A stretch of DNA of 64,000 nt from Oxobacter pfennigii (GCF_001317355.1 NZ_LKET01000029.1:186001-250000); one strand, 5' to 3'. Shown: positions 18,312-27,937, counted from the stretch's first letter. A program made the numbers and translations. The notes: generated by a model from the letters alone, not told the origin.

Positions 18312-19265
18312 ATGTTAAGATCATTTTTTTCCGGTATAAGCGGAATGAAAAACAATCAGGTTAAAATGGACGTAATTTCAAACAATATATCAAACGTTAA
18401 TACTACAGCTTTTAAGACAGGGATGGTGCGTTTTCAGGATGTATTCAGTCAGACATTAAACGATGCTACGGCGCCTTCAGCAGGAAGAGGAGGTATAAAC
18501 CCAAGACAGGTAGGTCTTGGAATGCAGCTGGGCGGTATATACACATTGATGACCCAGGGTGCGCCCCAGGCTACAGGAAGGCCTCTTGATTTTGCTATAG
18601 ATGGCGAAGGCTTTTTCGTGCTTTCAAAGAATGGAACAATTGATGATGGTACAGGTGTTTATACAAGCACAAGTGATGTTTATTCAAGGGATGGGGCTTT
18701 TAACTTCGATGCCGGCAGGGAAGTAGGTGCGGACGGTCAGGTATATTATGATATAGTAAGCGCCGACGGATATAGGGTTATGGGATATATAAATGCCGGC
18801 CACCAAACTACTGATCTTGCAGAGCCGGATGAAGAAGATTATGCATCCGCTACTTTAGAAAGCATTTATATTCCTGAGTTAAATCCAAGAGATACTACCG
18901 ACCCTGGCAAGCTTATAAGCTATTCTATTGAAGCTAACGGTACCGTAAAGGCTATTTACGAAGGAGACAACTATCCTGTAATAATCGGTAAAATAGCCAT
19001 TGCAAAATTCTCTAATCCGGCAGGTCTTGCAAAGCTTGGCGGAAACAACTACTTGAATACTTCAAATTCAGGAGCTCCTTCAGTAGGAATGGCATCAGAA
19101 GACGGCAGGGGAGATGTATTGCAGTCATACCTTGAAATGTCTAATGTAGATTTGGCCAGTGAATTTACAGATATGATTATAACCAGCAGGGCATATCAGG
19201 CAAACTCAAGGTCAATTACGACATCGGATGAAATGCTGCAGGAATTATTAAACCTAAAGAGATAA
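18312..19265 (+). CDS. flgE: Flagellar hook protein FlgE
   Basis: A 317-residue axial protein. It begins MLRSFFSGISGMKNNQVKMD, then VISNNISNVNTTAFKT, the N-terminal motif of FlgE/F/G, and ends with SNVDLASEFTDMIITSRAYQ and ANSRSITTSDEMLQELLNLK, the C-terminal motif. The position after flgD and the absence of another hook gene make FlgE the best call, though at 317 residues it is on the short side for a hook protein. It is exported through the basal body and polymerises outside the cell. AGGGGG precedes the ATG. Confidence 0.88.
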   Translation: MLRSFFSGISGMKNNQVKMDVISNNISNVNTTAFKTGMVRFQDVFSQTLNDATAPSAGRGGINPRQVGLGMQLGGIYTLMTQGAPQATGRPLDFAIDGEGFFVLSKNGTIDDGTGVYTSTSDVYSRDGAFNFDAGREVGADGQVYYDIVSADGYRVMGYINAGHQTTDLAEPDEEDYASATLESIYIPELNPRDTTDPGKLISYSIEANGTVKAIYEGDNYPVIIGKIAIAKFSNPAGLAKLGGNNYLNTSNSGAPSVGMASEDGRGDVLQSYLEMSNVDLASEFTDMIITSRAYQANSRSITTSDEMLQELLNLKR

Positions 19266-19278
19266 TGAGGATTAGTAT

Positions 19279-19482
19279 ATGATAAAACTTACAGGCTTAA
19301 ACAATAGGGAGTTTTATTTAAACTGTGAATTAATAGAAAAAATTGAAGTCACTCCGGATACCATAATAAGCACAACAAGCGATAAAAAATATGTTGTGAA
19401 GGAGTCTCCGGAGGTCATCATTAAAAGCATAATCGACTTCAAAAGGAAATACATGATGAGTATTCCGGAGGTTATAAAATAA
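19279..19482 (+). CDS. Flagellar FlbD family protein
   Basis: A 67-residue protein matching the small FlbD family of Firmicutes and spirochaetes: MIKLTGLNNREFYLNCELIE and then KIEVTPDTIISTTSDKKYVV, ending with an EVIKSIIDFKRK-like helix. It lies between flgE and motA in the conserved order. Its role is unknown and it is unrelated to the Caulobacter FlbD regulator. The stop overlaps the motA start by one base. Confidence 0.88.
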   Translation: MIKLTGLNNREFYLNCELIEKIEVTPDTIISTTSDKKYVVKESPEVIIKSIIDFKRKYMMSIPEVIK

Positions 19483-20309
19483 TGAAAAAAAGTGATATGG
19501 CAACCACCATAGGATTGTTTTTTGGATTGTGCGCTATAATTATCGGAATGGCCTTGGACAGCGGGAAATTTAATCCCGCTGCTCTGGCACTGTTCTGGGA
19601 CTTGCCTTCAGTATTCATTACTGTGGGAGGCTCATTTTTCACAGTGCTTATAGCATTTCCTATGGATACGGTTAAAAACCTTCCCAAAACCTTGAGAAAT
19701 GCCTTTATAGAAAAGAAGATGGCTCCACTGGAGATAATAGACAAGTTTGTTGAGCTTTCCAAAAGAGCCAGAAAGGAAGGCTTATTGTCCATGGAAGATG
19801 AAATTGAGGCAATAGACGACAAATTCCTTAAAAACGGTATACAGATGGTGGTAGACGGTCTGGAGCCTGAAACAATAAAAGAAATCATGGAGCTTGAAAT
19901 AAGTGCCATGGAAAAAAGGCATTCAAACGGTATTAATTTGCTTAAAGCCTGGGCGGGATATGGCCCTGCCTACGGTATGATAGGTACATTAATAGGATTG
20001 GTACAAATGCTTGCAAATTTAAACGACCCAGGTGCATTGGGCCCGGGTATGGCTAAAGCTATAGTTACATCCTTTTATGGTTCTGTAATGGCAAACTTCA
20101 TTTTCAGTCCTCTTGCGGGAAAGCTGGAATTAAAAAGCTCGGAGGAGTCGGAAACCAGGGAGATGATGCTGGAAGGTGTCCTTTCAATACAGGCAGGAGT
20201 AAACCCCAGGGTTATTGAAGATAAGCTTAAGACCTATTTATCGCCTGATGAAAGGCTGGATGCGCTGAGATCAAATACTGAAAGAGAAGCGGTGTTGGAC
20301 AATGACTAG
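19482..20309 (+). CDS. motA: Flagellar motor stator protein MotA
   Basis: A 275-residue membrane protein with four transmembrane segments (about residues 6-26, 35-55, 155-175 and 190-210). The cytoplasmic loop carries the charged residues that contact FliG, and the motif YGMIGTLIGLVQMLANL is in the third segment, followed by PGMAKAIVTSFYGSVMAN. With MotB it forms the ion-driven stator. It overlaps motB by eight bases. Sequence alone does not decide between proton and sodium coupling. Confidence 0.93.
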   Translation: MKKSDMATTIGLFFGLCAIIIGMALDSGKFNPAALALFWDLPSVFITVGGSFFTVLIAFPMDTVKNLPKTLRNAFIEKKMAPLEIIDKFVELSKRARKEGLLSMEDEIEAIDDKFLKNGIQMVVDGLEPETIKEIMELEISAMEKRHSNGINLLKAWAGYGPAYGMIGTLIGLVQMLANLNDPGALGPGMAKAIVTSFYGSVMANFIFSPLAGKLELKSSEESETREMMLEGVLSIQAGVNPRVIEDKLKTYLSPDERLDALRSNTEREAVLDND

Positions 20310-21045
20310 AAAAAAGGCAGAAAAAAAGGAAATCAGTCAGGAATGGCTTACAACTTACTCGGATATGATGACACTTTTGTTGACTTTCTTTGTGCTTTTA
20401 TATTCTTTCTCCATAATAGACACCATTAAATTTAGAAAATTATCAAGTTCTTTAGCTTCTGCATTAAACAACAGCGGTGCTGATATGTTTGAGGTATACG
20501 AAACCTCGGGGGATGTTCCTGTAATAGGAGAAGAAGTTCCGGGAAGTGATGTATTGCCCAATCAAAACGGCAATGCCATGTACAATGCCGTTACGGAATT
20601 TGTTAATGACAACAACTTAGGCGAATATGTAACCATTAAGGAAAGCGCTAGGGGTATAATAATTGAATTTAAAGACAGGATCCTTTTTGATACCGGTAGG
20701 GCCGAAATAAAAAATGAAGGTGTGCCGGTGCTCATGAAAATAACAGAATTAATCGGCAATATGCCAAACGATATAATTATAGAAGGTCACACAGACAATG
20801 TACCCATAAGCACAGCTCAGTTTCCTTCAAACTGGGAATTGTCTTCCGCGAGGGCTTTGAGGGTAATGTGGTACCTGACGGAAAACAGGGGCTTGGATCC
20901 AAAAAGATTTTCGGTACAGGCCTTTGGTGAGTATAACCCCATAGCCGGCAACGATACCCCTGAGGGAAGGGCACAAAACAGGAGAGTTAACATATTGATT
21001 TTGTCCAAAAATGATGAGGAATTAAATCAGGTGAACATGCCGTAA
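20302..21045 (+). CDS. motB: Flagellar motor stator protein MotB
   Basis: A 247-residue protein with a single N-terminal transmembrane helix that contains the ion-binding aspartate (residue 21, in WLTTYSDMMTLLLTFFVLLY) and a C-terminal OmpA-like peptidoglycan-binding domain from about 130 (DRILFDTGRAEIKNEGVPVL, GHTDNVPI, NWELSSARA, FGEYNPIAGNDTPEGRAQNR). It anchors the stator to the cell wall. The order motA-motB before fliL is common in Clostridia. Confidence 0.95.
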   Translation: MTRKKAEKKEISQEWLTTYSDMMTLLLTFFVLLYSFSIIDTIKFRKLSSSLASALNNSGADMFEVYETSGDVPVIGEEVPGSDVLPNQNGNAMYNAVTEFVNDNNLGEYVTIKESARGIIIEFKDRILFDTGRAEIKNEGVPVLMKITELIGNMPNDIIIEGHTDNVPISTAQFPSNWELSSARALRVMWYLTENRGLDPKRFSVQAFGEYNPIAGNDTPEGRAQNRRVNILILSKNDEELNQVNMP

Positions 21046-21108
21046 AAGTTATTTATATTATAGCAATTATTAGCAAAACGAATTACTGAAGAATGGAGAG
21101 TTAAGTTT

Positions 21109-21534
21109 ATGAATAAGAAGATGCTGCCGGTAATTATACTTGTCGTACTTTTTATTGTAGCAGCCGTTCTGGCAATTATATTATTCAGATTGGGAATAAT
21201 CTCACCCACTTCAAATTCAGGTGCTCCGCCAAAGGAGATTACATTTGACGTAGGAGAGTATTCCGTTAATCTGGATGAGCCGGGGTACAGGAGATATATG
21301 AAAACCAATATATTCGTCGGCTATACTGTGAAAAAGCTGGAAAAAGAGCTTGCCGAAAAGACTCCGCAGATGAGAAGCATAATAACCGATATACTGAGGA
21401 GTAAAAAGGTTGAAGATGTGAGTTCCACGGATGCCATGGAAGTCATAAAAGGCGAGATTAAGAACAGCATAAATGAAATCCTTACCACAGGTAAAATAGA
21501 CAATATATATATTACTGATATTATAATTCAATAA
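21109..21534 (+). CDS. fliL: Flagellar basal body-associated protein FliL
   Basis: A 141-residue protein with one N-terminal transmembrane helix (about residues 5-27, LPVIILVVLFIVAAVLAIIL) and an extracytoplasmic domain ending in the typical GKIDNIYITDIIIQ strand. FliL surrounds or stabilises the stator. GGAGAG precedes the ATG. In related operons fliM and fliY or fliN follow fliL; here fliO follows after 12 bases. Confidence 0.88.
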   Translation: MNKKMLPVIILVVLFIVAAVLAIILFRLGIISPTSNSGAPPKEITFDVGEYSVNLDEPGYRRYMKTNIFVGYTVKKLEKELAEKTPQMRSIITDILRSKKVEDVSSTDAMEVIKGEIKNSINEILTTGKIDNIYITDIIIQ

Positions 21535-21546
21535 AAGGGGATAAAA

Positions 21547-21888
21547 ATGGACGCACAATTGGCAGCGAGCTTTTTAAAGCTTATAATATTTCTCCCGGTA
21601 GTTATTTTACTTGCCTATATCAGTTTAAAGCTGGGAGGGCAGAAAATGTTAAACGGGGGAAGCCGGATTATAAAAATTATAGAGAGGGTGCCTATAACAA
21701 GTAAAAGCTATCTCTGTGTTGCTGTCATTAACGGTAAGCCTTATATTGTAAGCTCTTCAGAGGAAAAAGTGGAGATACTTATGGAGCTTCCCATGGAGAC
21801 AATGGAAAAATACAAAAGGGAAGGAAGCTTCAAGGATAATTTTCTTGAAAATTTAAACCTTTTCATCAACAGGAAGGAAAGACCATGA
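21547..21888 (+). CDS. fliO: Flagellar biosynthetic protein FliO
   Basis: A 113-residue protein with one membrane helix (about residues 8-28) and a small cytoplasmic beta domain (RIIKIIERVPITSKSYLCVA then VINGKPYIVSSSEEKVEIL) that matches the FliO/FliZ pattern. FliO helps assemble the FliP-FliQ-FliR export core. The stop overlaps the fliP start by ATGA, so the two are translationally coupled. Confidence 0.85.
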   Translation: MDAQLAASFLKLIIFLPVVILLAYISLKLGGQKMLNGGSRIIKIIERVPITSKSYLCVAVINGKPYIVSSSEEKVEILMELPMETMEKYKREGSFKDNFLENLNLFINRKERP

Positions 21889-22646
21889 AAAGAAAAGTAA
21901 TATTCACCACAGCACTTTTTGTTGCATTGATTTGTATGACATATATAGCTTATGCACAGCCTGCTAGGCTCCCTATACCCAATATCGGCATACAAGTCGG
22001 ACAAGCTGAAAACCCCCAGGATTATGTAGACAGCATAAAGCTTATGATTATCATAACAATCCTGGCTCTGGTGCCGTCCTTTATAGTATTGATGACATCA
22101 TTTACAAGAATTGTCGTGGTTTTATCCTTTGTAAGAAATGCATTATCAACACAGCAGACTCCTCCAAACCAGGTGCTTATTGGACTTGCCCTGTTTCTTA
22201 CTCTGTTTATAATGGCTCCTGTTTATACAACTGTTAATGAAGAGGCAATAAAGCCTTATCTGGAAGAGACGATAACGCAGCAGGAAGCCATTGAAATAGG
22301 CTCAAAGCCCATACGGGATTTTATGCTCAAACAGACAAGGCAAAAAGACCTGGCATTGTTTATAAGTGCAGCACAATTAGAGCAGCCGGAAGCTGCGGAA
22401 GATGTTCCCTTTACAGCTCTTATTCCGGCTTTCGTCATAAGTGAACTTAAAACGGCATTCCAGATTGGATTTTTAATATATATACCTTTTATCGTAATAG
22501 ATATGATAGTTGCAAGTATACTTATGTCCATGGGTATGTTCATGCTGCCACCCGTTACAATATCACTGCCCTTTAAGCTTTTACTCTTCGTAATGGTGGA
22601 CGGTTGGTATCTTGTAGTTAAATCCTTGCTGGAAAGTTTTGCTTAA
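21885..22646 (+). CDS. fliP: Flagellar type III export protein FliP
   Basis: A 253-residue membrane protein with an N-terminal cleavable-type signal (about residues 5-24), then LKLMIIITILALVPSFIVLM-like first segment, FTRIVVVLSFVRNALSTQQT and PPNQVLIGLALFLTLFIMAP, all highly conserved in FliP. The C-terminal half has AFVISELKTAFQIGFLIYIP and SMGMFMLPPVTISLPFKLLL. Five FliP subunits form the export gate pore. Confidence 0.96.
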   Translation: MKRKVIFTTALFVALICMTYIAYAQPARLPIPNIGIQVGQAENPQDYVDSIKLMIIITILALVPSFIVLMTSFTRIVVVLSFVRNALSTQQTPPNQVLIGLALFLTLFIMAPVYTTVNEEAIKPYLEETITQQEAIEIGSKPIRDFMLKQTRQKDLALFISAAQLEQPEAAEDVPFTALIPAFVISELKTAFQIGFLIYIPFIVIDMIVASILMSMGMFMLPPVTISLPFKLLLFVMVDGWYLVVKSLLESFA

Positions 22647-22658
22647 GGAGAGGATAAA

Positions 22659-22928
22659 ATGACGGAAAGCTTTATAGTAGGTGTTGCAAAAGACGCATTA
22701 TTAAGTGTTATAACCATATCGGGGCCAATCCTCGCCATATCTTTAGGCGTGGGTCTTTTAATAAGCATTTTTCAGGCGACAACCCAGATACAGGAGCAGA
22801 CTTTAACCTTTGTCCCCAAGATTATTGCGGTTTTTATATCCATAATAATCTTAGGTCCCTGGATGCTTCAAACGTTGGTATCTTTTACTCAGAGGATGTT
22901 TGATGCTATACCCTTGATGGTGCGCTGA
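22659..22928 (+). CDS. fliQ: Flagellar type III export protein FliQ
   Basis: An 89-residue protein with two transmembrane helices and the FliQ motifs GPILAISLGVGLLISIFQAT and TQIQEQTLTFVPKI. It packs around FliP/FliR in the export gate. GGAGAGG precedes the ATG. The order fliP-fliQ-fliR is invariant. Confidence 0.95.
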   Translation: MTESFIVGVAKDALLSVITISGPILAISLGVGLLISIFQATTQIQEQTLTFVPKIIAVFISIIILGPWMLQTLVSFTQRMFDAIPLMVR

Positions 22929-22933
22929 TAATT

Positions 22934-24769
22934 ATGAATATGGATTTTAACCTCTTTGTCGTATTTTTTTTAATATTTATAAGAGTAATAAGCTTCTTAG
23001 GAACATCGCCCCTTATGATGATAAAAGGCATTCCAAACATGGTCAAAGCAAATTTAGGCGTATTTATAGCCTTGCTGATTTTTAACTTTGCTCCCTATGA
23101 CTCAAGCATTATTCCAGAGACTACCTTTGGACTTATAAGCGTGGCGGCAGGTGAGTGCGTTTTAGGCTTATCCATGGGCTATATATCAACGTTGTTTTTA
23201 AATGCTGTAATGATGTCGGGACAGCTTATGGATATGCATGTAGGCTTTGGAATGGTAAGTCAGTTTGACCCAATGACTTCAACTGAAGTTTCAATATTAG
23301 GAAGCCTTTCAAATTTAATCGGACTTTTAGTGTTTTTAATAATAGACGGTCATCACATAATCATTGAAGCCATAATAGAAAGCTACAATGTGGTGCCTCT
23401 TTTGGGAGTAAATATCCCGCCTGAGGCCGGGACTTATGTATTGATGCTTTTTATAAAATTAGTGGCTGTTTCCCTGAAACTGGCAGCTCCAATAATAGTA
23501 GTGATATTTATAACCGAAATCGCCATGGGGCTCATTGCGAGAACAGTACCCCAGCTTAATATACTTATGATGGGAATGCCCCTTAAAGTACTCTTAGGAT
23601 TGTTTGCTTTTTCGGCAGCCATCCCGGGTCTTATTCACATGTATATAAAGGTTTTTGAAGGTATTCCAGGCGATTTGAACAATTTTTTCAGCCTGTTTCC
23701 GCTGCTTATTATGTTTGCATCGGAAGAAAAGACCGAAGACCCTACATCAAAGAAAAGGTCCGATGCCAGGAAAAAAGGACAGGTAGCTAAAAGCAGGGAG
23801 TTTACTGCTGCCATATCCATGATAGGCATAACCGTTTTAGCTTTTTCACTCAGCAATTACGGTCTCCAGCAAACAAGGCTCTTCCTTACAAGAAGCCTCA
23901 CCAATGCCGGTAAGATGGAAATGATTGAAGGAGACGTATTTGATACTTTGATTTACTCCGCAATGGAATTTATGAAGATAACCCTACCTGTTTTTGGTGC
24001 CGTTATGTTAATAGGTATAATAGCAAATCTGGTCCAAACGGGATTTATATATTCAACAGAACCGTTAAAGCCAAAGCTCAGCAAGCTTAATCCCATTGAA
24101 GGATTTAAAAGGATGTTTTCAGGCAAAGCAGTAGTCGAAATGCTTAAGTCTGCCGCCAATATACTTATAATCGGGTATATTATTTATTCCTTTATAAAAG
24201 AGGAATTTTATAATATTTTAAAGCTATCGGACATGAGCATTGAAGCTTTGTTTGAAATGCCAAAAAGGCTGGTTCAGTCCGGACTTATAAGAGTTACTTT
24301 AGTTGTATGCGTGTTGGCAATAATCGATTTCTTCTATCAAAGATATGCTTATAAAAAAGAACTGAAAATGACCAAGCAGGAAGTAAAAGAAGAATACAAG
24401 CAGATGGAAGGAGACCCCCAAATCAGGTCCAGGATAAGGCAAAAGCAAAGGGAAATGGCAATGAGAAGAATGATGCACGAAGTGCCTAAATCCACAGTCA
24501 TTGTAACAAACCCTACCCATCTTTCCATTGCATTGAAATACGAGCAGGGTAAAGACAGCGCTCCCATGGTAATTGCTAAAGGAGCGGATTTTGTGGCAAT
24601 AAAAATAAGAGAAATTGCCAAAGAAAACAAAATACCCATTGTCGAAAACAAACCTGTGGCCAGGATGCTGTATGACAAGGTAGAAATAAACGAAAGCATT
24701 CCCGTTGAGATGTACCAGGCAGTAGCTGAGATAATGGCTATTGTATACAATTTAAAGAAGAAAATGTGA
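22934..24769 (+). CDS. fliR-flhB: Fused flagellar export protein FliR-FlhB
   Basis: The 611-residue protein joins FliR (about 1-262, with GVFIALLIFNFAP and GFGMVSQFDPMTSTEVSILG) to FlhB (about 263-611, beginning SEEKTEDPTSKKRSDARKKG, QVAKSREF). The FlhB autocleavage site NPTH is intact at 526-529 within VIVTNPTHLSIALKYE, so the substrate-specificity switch controlled by FliK should operate. FlhB's four membrane helices and the cytoplasmic EEYKQMEGDPQIRSRIRQKQ segment are present. Such fusions are known in clostridia, where they enforce the 1:1 stoichiometry of FliR and FlhB. No clear ribosome binding site precedes the ATG at 22934; coupling to fliQ, five bases upstream, is likely. Confidence 0.95.
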   Translation: MNMDFNLFVVFFLIFIRVISFLGTSPLMMIKGIPNMVKANLGVFIALLIFNFAPYDSSIIPETTFGLISVAAGECVLGLSMGYISTLFLNAVMMSGQLMDMHVGFGMVSQFDPMTSTEVSILGSLSNLIGLLVFLIIDGHHIIIEAIIESYNVVPLLGVNIPPEAGTYVLMLFIKLVAVSLKLAAPIIVVIFITEIAMGLIARTVPQLNILMMGMPLKVLLGLFAFSAAIPGLIHMYIKVFEGIPGDLNNFFSLFPLLIMFASEEKTEDPTSKKRSDARKKGQVAKSREFTAAISMIGITVLAFSLSNYGLQQTRLFLTRSLTNAGKMEMIEGDVFDTLIYSAMEFMKITLPVFGAVMLIGIIANLVQTGFIYSTEPLKPKLSKLNPIEGFKRMFSGKAVVEMLKSAANILIIGYIIYSFIKEEFYNILKLSDMSIEALFEMPKRLVQSGLIRVTLVVCVLAIIDFFYQRYAYKKELKMTKQEVKEEYKQMEGDPQIRSRIRQKQREMAMRRMMHEVPKSTVIVTNPTHLSIALKYEQGKDSAPMVIAKGADFVAIKIREIAKENKIPIVENKPVARMLYDKVEINESIPVEMYQAVAEIMAIVYNLKKKM

Positions 24770-24771
24770 GG

Positions 24772-26859
24772 ATGAATGCATTGGAAAAGAGCATAGGTTC
24801 AATTAAAAATATATTTTTAAGTACAGATACATTAGTCGCCCTTGGTGTAATAGGAATATTGGTATTATTCATAATACCCATGAGCCCTACGGTTCTTAGC
24901 CTGCTCTTGGTATTTAATCTTACTATATCCCTTATTATACTTCTTTTAACAATGTTTACAACAGATATACTTCAGTTTTCGGTATTTCCTACCCTCCTTC
25001 TTATAACCACTCTTTTCAGATTGGGGCTTAACATATCCTCAACCAGGCTTATACTTACTGAAGGAAATGCAGGAGAAGTAATCGATGCCTTCGGAAACTT
25101 CGTTGTAAGAGGGGATTATGTAGTCGGTGTAATTATATTCATCATCATATTCATAATCCAGTTTGTGGTAATTACAAACGGTTCCGGCAGGGTGGCAGAG
25201 GTTGCAGCAAGGTTTACATTGGACGCCATGCCCGGAAAGCAGATGAGCATAGATGCCGACCTTAATGCCGGTATAATAAATGAAAAGGAAGCCCAGGAAA
25301 GAAGAAGAAATCTTCAGCAGGAAGCAGATTTTTACGGTTCCATGGATGGCGCCAGCAAATTCGTTAAAGGAGATGCTATAGCTGGAATAATAATCACTAT
25401 TGTAAATATATTAGGCGGGATAATTGTAGGCATGCTGAATATGAACTTAACTGCTATGGAAGCTTTGGAGAAATTCTGCCTTCTAACCATAGGAGACGGC
25501 CTTGTAAGCCAGATACCGGCTCTGTTGATTTCAACAGCCGCAGGTATATTGGTTACCAGGAATCTTAATAATAACAGCTTCGGCAAGGAAGTATCCTCTC
25601 AGCTTACGGCTTTTCCTAAGGTTATAGGTATTGCCTCGGTAATACTTTTAGGACTGGGGCTTGTGCCCTCACTCCCTAACATACCTTTTTTAATATTGGC
25701 AGCTTGTACAGGCTTCTTTGCATATACACTGTATAAGGAAGAGAAGAAAATTAAAATATCCCAAAAGGCTGAGGCAGAAATGGCTGAAATATTGCCTATA
25801 CAAAAAGAACCTGAGAATATCATGAATTTATTCCAGGTGGATACTTTGGAAATTGAAATAGGCTACGGCCTTATACCACTGACTGATACAAGCTCCGGCG
25901 GCGATTTGCTGGACAGAATCGCAGCTGTAAGGCGCCAGTGTGCGACAGAGCTTGGAGTTGTAGTACAGCCTATTAGGATAAGGGACAACCTGCAGTTATC
26001 CACTAATGAATATAAATTTAAGATTAAAGGCATTGAAGTGGCAGGAGGAGAAGCGCTGCACAACTATCTTTTAGCTATGGATCCGGCAGGGGCTTCAATT
26101 GATATAGAAGGTATAAAAACAAATGAGCCTACCTTCGGACTTCCGGCGGTATGGATAACAAAGGATAAGAAGGACAGGGCAGAAATGAAAGGCTTGACTG
26201 TGGTTGACCCTGTTACCGTTCTTATTACCCATTTGACAGAGGTAATAAAGCATCACAGTCACGAACTTTTAGGACGCCAGGAAGTAAAGCTTCTGATAGA
26301 TACGGTAAGGGAAAGCTATAATGCTGTTGTGGACGAGCTTATACCGGACTTGATGTCTATAGGCGAGGTTCAAAAAGTTCTTCAAAATCTTTTGAAGGAA
26401 AGAGTGCCTATAAGAGATATAATAACCATTTTAGAAAGCCTGGCAGACAATGCAAGAAGCACGAAGGATACAGAGGTTTTAACGGAGTATGTAAGGTTTT
26501 CACTGGGCAGGGTTATATGCAGGCCTTTTGTTGATGAAACCAATTCAATAAATGTAATTACAATGCATCCAAAGCTTGAGCAGCTTATAAATGATAATAT
26601 TCATAAATCTTTTCAGGGGTCATTTCCTTCATTGAACCCGGCGGACACTGAAAATATATTTAAAAGCATTAAGAATATAGTTGATTCAAACATGTTTTAT
26701 AACAATACTCCAATACTTTTGTGTTCTCCCAGGATAAGGCCGGCATTAAGGCGCATGACCGAAATGGTGTTCCCAGAAATACCTGTGCTGTCAATGAATG
26801 AAATCCCCGGAAGCATTGGCATTAATTCGGTAGGGGTGGTGAGCCTGGATGATAATTAA
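24772..26859 (+). CDS. flhA: Flagellar export gate protein FlhA
   Basis: About 695 residues. The N-terminal half has eight predicted transmembrane helices and the FHIPEP-type cytoplasmic segment FVVITNGSGRVAEVAARFTL then DAMPGKQMSIDADLNAGIIN; the C-terminal half is the ring-forming docking platform for export substrates (RRQCATELGVVVQPIRIRDN, AVWITKDKKDRAEMKG). The N terminus is uncertain: GTG 24766, ATG 24772 and TTG 24781 are all in frame, and GAGG at 24768-24771 would best serve the TTG. It overlaps flhF by 11 bases. Confidence 0.95.
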   Translation: MNALEKSIGSIKNIFLSTDTLVALGVIGILVLFIIPMSPTVLSLLLVFNLTISLIILLLTMFTTDILQFSVFPTLLLITTLFRLGLNISSTRLILTEGNAGEVIDAFGNFVVRGDYVVGVIIFIIIFIIQFVVITNGSGRVAEVAARFTLDAMPGKQMSIDADLNAGIINEKEAQERRRNLQQEADFYGSMDGASKFVKGDAIAGIIITIVNILGGIIVGMLNMNLTAMEALEKFCLLTIGDGLVSQIPALLISTAAGILVTRNLNNNSFGKEVSSQLTAFPKVIGIASVILLGLGLVPSLPNIPFLILAACTGFFAYTLYKEEKKIKISQKAEAEMAEILPIQKEPENIMNLFQVDTLEIEIGYGLIPLTDTSSGGDLLDRIAAVRRQCATELGVVVQPIRIRDNLQLSTNEYKFKIKGIEVAGGEALHNYLLAMDPAGASIDIEGIKTNEPTFGLPAVWITKDKKDRAEMKGLTVVDPVTVLITHLTEVIKHHSHELLGRQEVKLLIDTVRESYNAVVDELIPDLMSIGEVQKVLQNLLKERVPIRDIITILESLADNARSTKDTEVLTEYVRFSLGRVICRPFVDETNSINVITMHPKLEQLINDNIHKSFQGSFPSLNPADTENIFKSIKNIVDSNMFYNNTPILLCSPRIRPALRRMTEMVFPEIPVLSMNEIPGSIGINSVGVVSLDDN

Positions 26860-27937
26860 AAAATATGTAGCCGACACCATGAATGAAGCATTAAATTTGA
26901 TTCGATATGAATTAGGCCCCGAAGCAGTCATTGTAAGCAAAAGAAGCATAAGGCAAAAAGGTGTAATGGGTTTGTTTCTGCCAAAAAAACTTGAGGTAAC
27001 GGCAGCCATTGATGAATCTTCCAAGGAAGATGAAATACCCGAGGAGGAGACTAGGCCTTTTGCAGAAGAACTCTCAAAAGCTGAAATTGAGCAGGAAATA
27101 AGCGAAGTTAAAGTAATGCTTCAGCAGCTGGTGGAAAATAAGGAAGAATCTAAAAGCAATAAAAAGAACCGCAAAAATCATGGAATCAAAAGGATTTTAT
27201 CCGAACGGGATGTCAGCGAAGAAGTTATAGAAGATTTAGTAAATAAAGCAAAGGAAAAAGATAAATACAAGGGTTCATCAAGGCTTCCCGATAAAGCCGT
27301 CATTGAGGAAATCGAGGATAGAATAAATGTTGAAAAATTAGGCGAAGGAAGGCTCATGGCCTTTGTCGGTCCTACAGGCGTGGGAAAAACCACAACCATT
27401 GCCAAGCTTGCTGCTCTGAAGGCTTTAAGTTCGGGCAAAAAGGTTGGACTTATAACAATTGATACTTATAGAATAGGGGCTGTTGAGCAGCTTAGAATTT
27501 ATGCGGATATATTAGGGCTGCCTTTTGAGGTAATAAACCATACAAGGGATGTAGAAAAGTCCATTAAAAATCTCTCTGGCTGTGATTATATTTACATCGA
27601 TACCACAGGAAGAAGCGTCAAGAACTTGATGCAGCTGTCTGAGCTTAGGATGTATCTTGATAAATTAAAGCCTGACAGCATAACATTAGTGGTCAGCATG
27701 ACCACTAAATACAATGATCTTTTGAAAATACTTGATGGTTTCAGCGCCATGAATTACGACAATATAATTCTCACTAAATTCGATGAAACAACAACCTATG
27801 GTTCCATTTTGAATGTAATAAGCAATACAAAGGCTCCTGTATCTTATATAGCAATAGGGCAAAACGTGCCTGACGATATTGAAGAAGCTACAAAAGAAAA
27901 GCTCCTTGATCTTATTTTAGGTGAGGGGGCGATGTAA
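26849..27937 (+). CDS. flhF: Flagellar SRP-like GTPase FlhF
   Basis: A 362-residue protein: an N-terminal B-domain starting MIIKKYVADTMNEALNLIRY, a charged linker (about 50-110), and the SRP-type NG GTPase with P-loop FVGPTGVGKTTTIAKLAALK near 170, KVGLITIDTYRIGAVEQLRI near 200, and DYIYIDTTGRSVKNL near 245. FlhF recruits the first basal-body components and fixes flagellar position together with FlhG, which follows immediately (stop and start overlap by one base). Confidence 0.94.
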   Translation: MIIKKYVADTMNEALNLIRYELGPEAVIVSKRSIRQKGVMGLFLPKKLEVTAAIDESSKEDEIPEEETRPFAEELSKAEIEQEISEVKVMLQQLVENKEESKSNKKNRKNHGIKRILSERDVSEEVIEDLVNKAKEKDKYKGSSRLPDKAVIEEIEDRINVEKLGEGRLMAFVGPTGVGKTTTIAKLAALKALSSGKKVGLITIDTYRIGAVEQLRIYADILGLPFEVINHTRDVEKSIKNLSGCDYIYIDTTGRSVKNLMQLSELRMYLDKLKPDSITLVVSMTTKYNDLLKILDGFSAMNYDNIILTKFDETTTYGSILNVISNTKAPVSYIAIGQNVPDDIEEATKEKLLDLILGEGAM

